Source: an uncultured Pseudomonas sp.
GTDB lineage: Bacteria > Pseudomonadota > Gammaproteobacteria > Pseudomonadales > Pseudomonadaceae
Reading direction: 5' to 3'
NCBI RefSeq assembly: GCF_946886105.1
Contig: NZ_CAMPHV010000049.1
Location: 1 to 39,493 of the forward strand
DNA length: 39,493 nt
A model generated the notes under the pieces. That model saw only the letters and a program-made list of their open reading frames with translations, was not told where the DNA came from and did not search any database. How positions within the stretch are numbered: position 1 is the stretch's first letter; every line of letters starts with the position of its first letter. Of this stretch, positions 15,815 through 23,465 are shown piece by piece. A program made the translations under genes and the position numbers.

Positions 15815-18800
15815 CAGAGCGTTGCCGGCAGCTTGAAGCCGCGCAGCAGGTCGAGGTCGAACGGGTTCGGCGAGCGCTGGCTGTGCAACAGGTAGTTGGC
15901 ATGGCGGCCGCCGAGGTCGGCCTTGAGCATCAGCACGTCGCGACCGCTGTGGTAGTCGACGCTCATCAGGTCGAGCAGGCGGAACAGCGACCAGGGCCCG
16001 CTGTTCATTTCGATACCGACTTTGTGCCCACCGAGCTCTTCGACCACCAGGCTGGTGCGGCCTTCGTTAGCCTCGGCCGGCCAGCTGAAGGCGGTCTGCA
16101 CGATAGGCCCGTGGCGGTATTCCATGCGCTGGCTGCCGAAGCGGAAATCCGCGCGGCCCAGGCTGGAATCCAGCGAGTAAGGCTCGAGCTTGAACAGCAC
16201 CTTGGGCTCGTTGGGGTTCTCGGCGAAGAAGCTGCGGCGGATGGTTTGCGTGTGGCTCATCTGCAGCAGGAACTCGCGCGACAGCGGCAGGCCGCGGCCG
16301 TCGATGCGGCGCACCTGGTATTGACCGGCGCTGCCGCTGACGAAGGGTTTGAGGTAGCCGTCGAAGAAGCGTTCGGCGATGCCCTGGGCCTTGAAGAACT
16401 CGCGGAAGTCGGCGATCGCCACGTCGCTTTCGCTGTGCGCGCTGAATGGATAACGCTGCTTCAACGAGCCCTTATAGGCGGCGTACAGCTCGCTCTTATA
16501 GCGCTGGTTGAGGTAGTGGTAAGCGTCGTTGAGTACCAGCATCCAGCTGTCTTCGGCCAGCAGGCCGAGCCAGTTGCCGACCGGTTGCGGCAGGCGTGCG
16601 GCGCTGCTGCGCACCTGGTTGATGGCATCGCGCTTGCCGCCCATGCGCGCCTTGGCCAGCTCGAACGCCGCCTGTTCCGGGGCGCTGGCGTGTGCCAGGC
16701 TGGCCAGTTGGCGTTGCAGGTCGTCCAGGGCTTGCAGGGTGATCGCCAGTTCCGGGCCGGCGCCGCCGTTGTCGTCGAGCAAACGGTGCAGCGGCTCGAA
16801 GCGCCGCTCCAGGGTCTTGCGTGCAGTGTCCGGCAGGTTCTTCACCAGCGCCGCTTGCGCCTGTTCGGCGGCGGCGCCGGCGAGCTTGGCGACTTTACCG
16901 AGCTTGCCCTTGGCGCCTTCCAGCGCGCTGGCGGCTTCACCCGCGCTGTCCGCGGCCTCGGCCATGCCTTTGAAGCGGGTGTTGTCGCGCACTTCCACCA
17001 GCAGCTGCAACAGCGGCGAGTTGGCAGCGGTGAGGCCGGCCAGTTGCATCGCGCCCTGGTTGGCGCTGCCGATCGGTTCCAGGCTCAACTGCGCCAGGGC
17101 TTCGCCCCAGTAGTTGGCGTAGTCGCGGAAGTACAGCTGCTCCATTTCCACCAGCAGGCGGCTGAGGTCGTTGTTGCTGAGGGTGTCGCCTTCGCCGAGT
17201 ACCCAGTTGTCGCGCAGGATATCGCGCACCAGGTCGGCGCCCTTGGCGGTGAAGGTTTTCTGGTAGCCGACCTGGGTGTAGAAGCCCGGGATGGCGTAGT
17301 CGCTGCCGGCGAACAACGCGGCTTGCGGGCCGAGTTTCTGGCTCAGGCGATAGTCCGGCAGGCTGCGCGCCTGTTCGCGGAGCATGCGGTAGACCACATT
17401 GGCCAGCGACTCGCTGCGCAGTATCTGCCGGGCCTGGGCGACCAGCGGCTCGTTGAGCGAGTAGGGCGCAAAGGACTCGGACAGCAGGCGCTCGAAGTGC
17501 TGGTTGAGGCCGCGCTGGCCGGCGCTGTTGCCGGCATAACGCAGCGACCAGTCGGCGGCCAGCCATTCCTGCAGGAAGGCGTTGTCGCGACGTTCCTCGA
17601 GGTTGAGCATCAGGTAGGCGCGCAGGCTGTTGAGCAGACGCTCGCGGTCGTTCAGGTTGGCGCGCACTTGCGCTTCCAGCTGGCGGCCGACGCGCGACAG
17701 CAGCAGGGTTTCCAGCTCGCTGCGGTATACCCGTTGCAGCGTCGGGTCGACTTTTTCGCCCTGAAACAGGCCGCCGCGTTGCAGGTAGGTCGCCTCGTCC
17801 ACCGGTGGGAACACCTGGGTCGCGGCATAGCTGCTGTCCAGGGCCTTGAGGGTTTGCAGGGCGTCGTCCTGGGCGCCGATGCTGCCGCGCTGCTGGGTCA
17901 GTTGCTGGGCAATCTCGCGCAGTTGTTCCAGGCGGTCATGGTTGCCGGAGAAGCCGTTGGCCCAGAGCGCGCCGAACAGCGCGAGGAAGACGAAGGCGGT
18001 GGCGTACATGGCGCGCTGGCCCCAATCGATGCGCCGTACTTCCTTCTGGTCGAGACCGGCGAGGTCGGCTTCCGGGAAAATCACCCGGCTCAGCACGTGG
18101 TTGATAAAGCGCGCACGGCCGCTGCGGAAAGTCGGCAGGGCGCTGCTGGCCAGGCCGAGGTTACGGCCGATGCCGCTGGTGCTCGGATCGAGCTCGCTAT
18201 TGAGTTGCGGGGCGCTGGTCAGGTAGAAGCCGCGCAACTGGCTGGCGCGCTGGTAACGGTTGCCGGTAAAGGCCAGCTCGCTGAACAGGCACAGGCGCTC
18301 GCCGATCAGCCCGAGCTGATGCGGGAAGTCGAGGATGCGACCGCGGCGCTGGGTGTCGCGCTCCTGGTGCATGCGCAGGATCACCTGACTGTTGAGGCGG
18401 CGCAGCAGTTCTTCGAACTCCTGACGAATCACCTGCACGTCGGTGGCGTTCTGCTCCTTGCGGAAGCTGGCGCCGAGTACCTGATCGCTTTCTTCGCGCG
18501 ACAGTTGATCGAAGAATTCGTCGAAGCCCAGCACCTTGTCGGCCTTGCTCAGCACCAGGTACACCGGCACGTCGACGCCCAGGCGCTGATTGATTTCATG
18601 CAGGCGCTGGCGGGTCTGGCGCGCGAGGTTTTCCAGTTCGATCTCGCTGCCACCTTGCAGGTGTTCGAGCGGGATATTCACCAGCACGCCGTTCAGCGGC
18701 CGGGCGCGGCGCTTGCGCAGCAGGCCGAGCAGGGTGTCCCAGGCGCGGCCGTCGATCTGCGGGTCGGGCTGGGTCAGGTAGCGCCCGGCGGTGTCGATCA

Positions 18801-19353
18801 GCACCGCGTGGTCGGCGAAATACCAATCGGCGTAGCGGGTGCCGGAGACGTCCTTGGTCAGGCGCTGTTGCTCGCCGCGGTTGAGCGGGAAATCCAGGCC
18901 GGAGAAGTCCAGCAAGCTGGTCTTGCCGCTGCCCTGGGGGCCGAGCAGCAGGTACCAGGGCAGCTCGTTGCGCCACTTCTCGCTACGGCCGCGGTACAGG
19001 CTGGAACGCTTGAGGGTGTGCAGCGCCTGCTTGAAGCGCTGGCGCAGTTCGACCTGTTCCTCGTTAATCACGTCTTCGCGGCGCAGGCGTTCCTGGGCGT
19101 CGGCGTCGTCTTCCTCGGCTTTCTTGCGTGCGGTGGCCTTCCAACTGGCGAAGACCATGGCCAGGCCCCAGATCAGGAACAGCCCGCTGATGGTCAGCAG
19201 GCGGCTGGTGGCCGATTCCCAGAACTTGTAATCGTCGACCGCCAGCAGCGGGCCGACGAACCACACCAGCAGCGCCAGGACCAATACCAGGCACAGGCTC
19301 CAGACCCAGGTCTTGCGGAAAAAGGCGGCTAACTTGCCGAAAAAGCTCTTCAT
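15814..19353 (-). CDS. tssM: TssM (IcmF), inner-membrane ATPase-like scaffold
   Basis: The 1179-residue protein is of typical IcmF length. Two membrane helices lie near the N-terminus (about 15-36 and 50-69) and a third around 448-468, followed by a large periplasmic part that contacts TssJ. The cytoplasmic loop has an intact Walker A motif GPQGSGKT (138-145), as in nucleotide-binding IcmF proteins. With TssL and TssJ it forms the trans-envelope complex. Its ATG overlaps the tssL stop (ATGA), and its own stop overlaps the phosphatase start, so this is a tightly coupled operon segment. Confidence 0.97.
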   Translation of the reverse strand: MKSFFGKLAAFFRKTWVWSLCLVLVLALLVWFVGPLLAVDDYKFWESATSRLLTISGLFLIWGLAMVFASWKATARKKAEEDDADAQERLRREDVINEEQVELRQRFKQALHTLKRSSLYRGRSEKWRNELPWYLLLGPQGSGKTSLLDFSGLDFPLNRGEQQRLTKDVSGTRYADWYFADHAVLIDTAGRYLTQPDPQIDGRAWDTLLGLLRKRRARPLNGVLVNIPLEHLQGGSEIELENLARQTRQRLHEINQRLGVDVPVYLVLSKADKVLGFDEFFDQLSREESDQVLGASFRKEQNATDVQVIRQEFEELLRRLNSQVILRMHQERDTQRRGRILDFPHQLGLIGERLCLFSELAFTGNRYQRASQLRGFYLTSAPQLNSELDPSTSGIGRNLGLASSALPTFRSGRARFINHVLSRVIFPEADLAGLDQKEVRRIDWGQRAMYATAFVFLALFGALWANGFSGNHDRLEQLREIAQQLTQQRGSIGAQDDALQTLKALDSSYAATQVFPPVDEATYLQRGGLFQGEKVDPTLQRVYRSELETLLLSRVGRQLEAQVRANLNDRERLLNSLRAYLMLNLEERRDNAFLQEWLAADWSLRYAGNSAGQRGLNQHFERLLSESFAPYSLNEPLVAQARQILRSESLANVVYRMLREQARSLPDYRLSQKLGPQAALFAGSDYAIPGFYTQVGYQKTFTAKGADLVRDILRDNWVLGEGDTLSNNDLSRLLVEMEQLYFRDYANYWGEALAQLSLEPIGSANQGAMQLAGLTAANSPLLQLLVEVRDNTRFKGMAEAADSAGEAASALEGAKGKLGKVAKLAGAAAEQAQAALVKNLPDTARKTLERRFEPLHRLLDDNGGAGPELAITLQALDDLQRQLASLAHASAPEQAAFELAKARMGGKRDAINQVRSSAARLPQPVGNWLGLLAEDSWMLVLNDAYHYLNQRYKSELYAAYKGSLKQRYPFSAHSESDVAIADFREFFKAQGIAERFFDGYLKPFVSGSAGQYQVRRIDGRGLPLSREFLLQMSHTQTIRRSFFAENPNEPKVLFKLEPYSLDSSLGRADFRFGSQRMEYRHGPIVQTAFSWPAEANEGRTSLVVEELGGHKVGIEMNSGPWSLFRLLDLMSVDYHSGRDVLMLKADLGGRHANYLLHSQRSPNPFDLDLLRGFKLPATL

Positions 19354-20231
19354 TTCTGATCATCCATGCTTACACCCGCGGACGGGTCGAGTTGCTCGTA
19401 CGGCTGCAAAATCGTTTCGCGTTGTTCGCCCAGTACCCAGGCGAAGCCGCCATACATCACGGCCAGGCACATCAGGGTGAACAGCGCCACCAGCCACCAG
19501 GGCACGATGCGCACCAGGCGCCGGCGGGTGTCCTTCAGTCCCTGCCAGTGCGGCGAGACTTCCCGCGGCACGTCGCCGCGCATCTGGCGGATCTGCCGGT
19601 ACAGGCTGTCGCGTACCGCTTCCAGTTCGAGCATGCCGCGCGGCAATACGCGGTACTTGCCCTCGAAACCGAGCGACAGGCACAGGTACATCAGTTCGAG
19701 CATCGGCAGGTGCTTGACCGGGTTGCGCGACAGACGCTCGAGCAACTGGAAGAACTTCTCACCGCCGAAGGTCTCGTTGTGGAAGCTCGACAGCAGGCTC
19801 ATCTGCGACCATTCGCTCTCGTTGCCCCAGGGCGTGGTCACCACGGCCTCGTCGACCACGGTGCAGAGCACGTAACGCGCGGCCATCACCTGGCTGCTCT
19901 CGGCGCCTTCGTGCAGGGCGCGGTGTTCGAACAGCTTGATCGCGCTGGACAGGTTCCGGTGCAGCGCGTGCAGGTCCTCGCTCTCGAAGCTGTGCTTGAG
20001 CCGCACCACTTCCGACAACAGGTTGGAGGCTGCGGCCACCAGCGGGTTGAGGCTGATATTGAAGGTCTCCGCCGGGCGCAGACGGGCGGCGTAAATCATC
20101 CGCTCTTCCAGTTGCTCGAATTTCGGCGGCGCGGCGAAGTCTGTCAGCGGGCTATGCGCGGGGGCATCGCCTTTGCGGTTGAGGATGACGGTTTTGTCGT
20201 CCTGGCCGTATTCCATTTCCTTGGTAGTCAT
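19350..20231 (-). CDS. tssL: TssL (DotU), inner-membrane protein
   Basis: The 293-residue product has a cytoplasmic DotU domain (PAETFNISLNPLVAAAS near the start; DEAVVTTPWGNESEWSQ and FHNETFGGEKFF in the middle) and a single C-terminal membrane helix (WWLVALFTLMCLAVMYGGFAW). No OmpA-like peptidoglycan-binding extension follows, so anchoring to the wall must come from another protein. It partners TssM in the membrane complex. It starts 2 bases after the tssK stop and overlaps tssM by 4 bases. Confidence 0.96.
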   Translation of the reverse strand: MTTKEMEYGQDDKTVILNRKGDAPAHSPLTDFAAPPKFEQLEERMIYAARLRPAETFNISLNPLVAAASNLLSEVVRLKHSFESEDLHALHRNLSSAIKLFEHRALHEGAESSQVMAARYVLCTVVDEAVVTTPWGNESEWSQMSLLSSFHNETFGGEKFFQLLERLSRNPVKHLPMLELMYLCLSLGFEGKYRVLPRGMLELEAVRDSLYRQIRQMRGDVPREVSPHWQGLKDTRRRLVRIVPWWLVALFTLMCLAVMYGGFAWVLGEQRETILQPYEQLDPSAGVSMDDQK

Positions 20232-20233
20232 CG

Positions 20234-21565
20234 TCAGTTCCTGATCGCCCAGAATTTCAGCTCAAGCCCGGAGAACTCGCCGGACACGTGGAAGGCGAAG
20301 CCGCCGGAGCGTTCCAGCTGCGCCAGTTCCTCGGAGCCGAGCTCCAAGGCGAAGTAGGTTTTGCCCGAGTGGAACGGGATCTGCCGCGGCGCCACCGGCA
20401 GCGGTTTGACCTTGATCCCCGGCAGGTGCAGGTTGACCAGTTGGCGGATGCTCTCCACCGGGCCGACCTTGAGGTGCGCGGGCAGGCGATTGCGCAGCTC
20501 TTCCGAATCGCACTGGGCGCTGGCGGCGAGCACGAAGGACGAGGTGCCGAGCAGCTTGTGGTCGTGCAGCGGCGACACCTGGATGCCGTACTGACGCTGT
20601 TGCAGCAGCAGCTCGATGGCGTGCTGTTCGAGCACCATCGACAGCACCTGGCGGATCGCATCCATCAACTTGCGGAAGCTCAAACCCTGGTCGCTGTGCA
20701 GGTAGCGGCTGTCCAGACGCGGACGTTTAAATTCGCTGGAGAAGGTTGCCAACTCGCCGAGCAGGCCGAGCAGCTCGCGGTAGATGTGCTCCGGGTGCAC
20801 CTGCTCGATGCCCAGGTAGTGACGCAGTACCGGCTCGAAGCGGTTGATCAGTTGCAGCATCATGAAGTCGCCGACTTCCGCGCCGCCGACCTTGCCGGTG
20901 GCGCGAATCCGCTCGGCGAGAATATCGCCGCGGTGGGCGAGCATGCTGATCACTTCCTTGAGGCAGCTCAGCAGATAGCCGGAGGCCTGGAAGTTGACGT
21001 AGGTCGGAATGAATTCCGGGTCGAGGCTGATGACCCCGTCCGGGGTGGTGTCGAGCACATCGCACAACTGCAATTTGACGTAGGCCTGGTCGCTCTGCTG
21101 CTCGCCGAGCAGCAGGCGGAAATCCGGACGGCCGCAGCTGACCTGGCTGGAGGCGCTGTCGCCGGCGTTGGAGTCGGCGACTTCCTCGTCGAAGGCGGTG
21201 AAGCGCGCCAGCACGTCCTGCTGCTCGGGGCGGCGGCTCTCGATATGGTTGCCGGTGACCAGCGGCAGGGCCAGGTACACCGAGGTGTTGCCGGTGTTCG
21301 GCGGCACGTCCAGGGCCAGCGGTTCGCGCTCGGCGCCTAAGTCGAACAGGGTGCCGTCGGGCAGGATGCCGCTGGCCTTGCTCACCACCAGCTTGCCCAT
21401 GTTGAGGAATTGGCGGTCGATCTCCAGCTCGAAAAAGCCCCAGGCATAGCTCTCGAGTTTTTGCGTGCGGGTTTTCAACTGGTAGTCGTAGTAACGGTCG
21501 TTCTGCTGGAAGTGCTGCGGGCGCAGCAGCATGCCTTCCTGCCAGACCACTTTATGCATGGCCAT
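20234..21565 (-). CDS. tssK: TssK, baseplate connector to the membrane complex
   Basis: The 443-residue product begins with the family signature VVWQEGMLLRPQHFQQNDRY. It contains GYLLSCLKEVISML in the middle and a C-terminal neck/head region ending in FHVSGEFSGLELKFW. TssK links the TssFG wedges to TssM/TssL. It follows tssJ by 3 bases and precedes tssL by 2. Length and motifs are standard (HsiJ2 type). Confidence 0.96.
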   Translation of the reverse strand: MAMHKVVWQEGMLLRPQHFQQNDRYYDYQLKTRTQKLESYAWGFFELEIDRQFLNMGKLVVSKASGILPDGTLFDLGAEREPLALDVPPNTGNTSVYLALPLVTGNHIESRRPEQQDVLARFTAFDEEVADSNAGDSASSQVSCGRPDFRLLLGEQQSDQAYVKLQLCDVLDTTPDGVISLDPEFIPTYVNFQASGYLLSCLKEVISMLAHRGDILAERIRATGKVGGAEVGDFMMLQLINRFEPVLRHYLGIEQVHPEHIYRELLGLLGELATFSSEFKRPRLDSRYLHSDQGLSFRKLMDAIRQVLSMVLEQHAIELLLQQRQYGIQVSPLHDHKLLGTSSFVLAASAQCDSEELRNRLPAHLKVGPVESIRQLVNLHLPGIKVKPLPVAPRQIPFHSGKTYFALELGSEELAQLERSGGFAFHVSGEFSGLELKFWAIRN

Positions 21566-21568
21566 GGC

Positions 21569-22051
21569 TCAGTCCTCTTCCTTGGCGTTGTCGTCGATCG
21601 CCTTGATGCCCTGGGCGTCGAGCACCAGCTCGCTGCTGTTGCGCTGCTGCTGCTGCAGCGGAATCACCACGCGCCAGTTGCTTTCCGGCAGGTCGCGGTA
21701 GGCGGCCAGCACGCCGACATAGCGGCTGCCTTCCTGCACCGACAGCTTCATTTCGCGATGCTCGCCCGGGCGCAGCTCGAATTCCTCGGAGGTGACCATA
21801 TCCGGCGACAGGGCTTCTTTCGGGCGCTGATAGAGCGAGAAGAAGTCGGCGCTTTCGAAGGCCACCGGGTGCTTGAGTTCGATCAGCCGCAGGACGATCG
21901 GCGAGGGCCGGCCGTTGAGGTCCGGGTTGAGCTGTTCGCTGCCGCGGATGCTCAGGTCGAGCTTGGTCATATCGGAATACGGCGACAGCGCCGAGCAGCC
22001 GCCGAGGGCCAGTAACGCGGCCAGCAGGGCCAGAGGGAAAAAGCGATGCAT
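21569..22051 (-). CDS. tssJ: TssJ, outer-membrane lipoprotein
   Basis: I choose the ATG at 22051 (160 residues) because AAGGA lies 8 bases upstream. The ATG three codons earlier (22060) overlaps the fha stop as ATGA but has the AAGG directly against it. The signal peptide ends in the lipobox LALGGCSA, so the cysteine is lipidated and the protein sits in the outer membrane. The mature part has the small transthyretin-like beta-sandwich expected for TssJ, which binds the TssM periplasmic tip. The aspartate/serine signals at +2 do not suggest inner-membrane retention. Confidence 0.94.
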   Translation of the reverse strand: MHRFFPLALLAALLALGGCSALSPYSDMTKLDLSIRGSEQLNPDLNGRPSPIVLRLIELKHPVAFESADFFSLYQRPKEALSPDMVTSEEFELRPGEHREMKLSVQEGSRYVGVLAAYRDLPESNWRVVIPLQQQQRNSSELVLDAQGIKAIDDNAKEED

Positions 22052-22056
22052 GGGGA

Positions 22057-23253
22057 TCATCCTTGAACGTCGTTGTTGAGGGTGGCGATCAGGCGAACCT
22101 GTTCTTCATAGGTGTTGGCGAAGTCGCGGGCGAACAGGCGCTCGCTCCAGTCGTCGTTCTGCTTGAGCTGCGTGTGCAGGCGACGGTAAGCGCGCCAGCG
22201 GCTACCGGCGGTGGCGATCAGAGGCTTACGGCCCTCGCGCTCGAAACGCAGGCTCAGTTGCTCCGGCGACAGTTGCTCGAACATGCCCTTGACCGCTGCG
22301 CGGCTGGCGGCGAGCAGCGCGACCTGGTGCGCTTGCAGGTCGCGGAAGCTGCGGCTGATGGTTTGCTCGGCGGGAAGCGCGCCGGCTTTGCCGCCACGGA
22401 GCAGGGCGGTCAGTGCTTCGCTGCTGTCGGCGGTGTGCTTGAGCGGGTTGTTGCCGGCGCTCTGCACCGTGGTCAGGGCCAGGCGCAGTTCGTTCTTCAG
22501 CTCGCTGCGGGTGCGCAGGCTCTGTTGCAGGCTGCCGACGCTCTGCTTGAGCAGCTTGGCGGCGTGCAGCGCCAGGGCTTCGCGCGCGTCGTCGTCGAGG
22601 TCGTCGAGCTTGACCCCAAGGGCGTCACTGAATTTTTCCCAGAAGGTCGGCGGCAGGCGCACCGGCTCCGGCGCGCGCTTGGGCTGCGGGGCCGGCGTCG
22701 GCATCACCAGCTCGGGCACCTGCAGGTTTTCCTCGTCGATCTGCGCGTAATCGCGCTGCTGCGCCTGTACCCTGTGCGGGCGGATCACCGCGGTCAGGTC
22801 GTCGACTTCGGCATACACCCGCTCCTGTTGTTCCAGGGCGGTGAGCGGATCCAGATCGAGAAAGGCATCGTCCGGGATAATGCTGCCGGCCGGCTGCGAA
22901 CGGCCGATCTCGCCGGCGAACATCGCCGGGTCCTGGATCAAGCGCGCGCGAATCTCGAACTCGCCGAAGCAATACACGCTACCGTGCTCGATGCGTTGCG
23001 GCTGGCCCTTACGCAGGCTGGCGCCGCTGTCTTTGAGCTGAATTCCGTTGCTGCTGGTGTCGGTCAGAAAGAAGGAGCCATCGCGATAGCTCACCTCGGC
23101 ATGCCGGCTGGACAGCACGCGCTTGCGATCCGGAATCACCCAGTCGCACTCCTCCGCGCGACCAATAATGCCGCCGGCTTGCTTGAAGGTTTTGGTGGTC
23201 AATAGACCTGGCACGAACTGCTGTGCACTGACCACATCGAAGACCAGTTCCAT
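22057..23253 (-). CDS. fha2: Fha/TagH forkhead-associated T6SS regulator
   Basis: The product is 398 residues. An N-terminal FHA domain (about 25-100) shows the phosphothreonine-binding residues: GR (31-32), SSRH (48-51) and TSSNG (66-70). After a proline/glutamate-rich linker, the C-terminal region (WEKFSDALGVKLDDLDDD onward) is the ImpI/VasC domain. It is expected to bind the kinase or its phosphorylated target and promote assembly of the membrane complex. AAGGAG lies about 10 bases before the ATG. The stop overlaps the upstream candidate start of tssJ. Confidence 0.94.
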   Translation of the reverse strand: MELVFDVVSAQQFVPGLLTTKTFKQAGGIIGRAEECDWVIPDRKRVLSSRHAEVSYRDGSFFLTDTSSNGIQLKDSGASLRKGQPQRIEHGSVYCFGEFEIRARLIQDPAMFAGEIGRSQPAGSIIPDDAFLDLDPLTALEQQERVYAEVDDLTAVIRPHRVQAQQRDYAQIDEENLQVPELVMPTPAPQPKRAPEPVRLPPTFWEKFSDALGVKLDDLDDDAREALALHAAKLLKQSVGSLQQSLRTRSELKNELRLALTTVQSAGNNPLKHTADSSEALTALLRGGKAGALPAEQTISRSFRDLQAHQVALLAASRAAVKGMFEQLSPEQLSLRFEREGRKPLIATAGSRWRAYRRLHTQLKQNDDWSERLFARDFANTYEEQVRLIATLNNDVQG

Positions 23254-23272
23254 GGTTGTTAACTCCTTGCGG

Positions 23273-23407
23273 TCAGTTGCCGCGTTTCACTGCTTGCGGT
23301 TCGCCCAGAGGGCGGTATTGATCGTCGCTGTATTTGTAGTTGCCGGTGCAGCCGGTGAGGGCTAGGGCGAGGATGAGTAATGCGCTGGGGTAGTAACGGT
23401 GCAGCAT
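23273..23407 (-). CDS. 44-residue T6SS-linked lipoprotein
   Basis: A short gene with a strong ribosome binding site (TAAGGA 8 bases before the ATG). The product begins MLHRYYPSALLILALALTGC, a complete signal peptide with lipobox LTGC. After lipidation only about 25 residues remain: a YKYSDDQYRPLGEPQ segment and a basic end. It lies between the lipase effector and fha, 19 bases before fha, in the position where HSI-II clusters often carry a small uncharacterised gene (orfX). I do not recognise a family. It may support the envelope complex, as an inference from position. Confidence 0.8.
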   Translation of the reverse strand: MLHRYYPSALLILALALTGCTGNYKYSDDQYRPLGEPQAVKRGN

Positions 23408-23465
23408 GAGATTTTCCTTAGGTGTGCTGGGCGTGGGTCAGTGTGTGCAATATCGAGTGTTTAGT

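Noticed and set aside
15883..19332. Very long plus-strand open frame (about 1,149 codons) opposite tssM
   Set aside because: It mirrors tssM codon structure in high-GC DNA, has low-complexity Ala/Gln/Val-rich content and no family features; tssM is certain.
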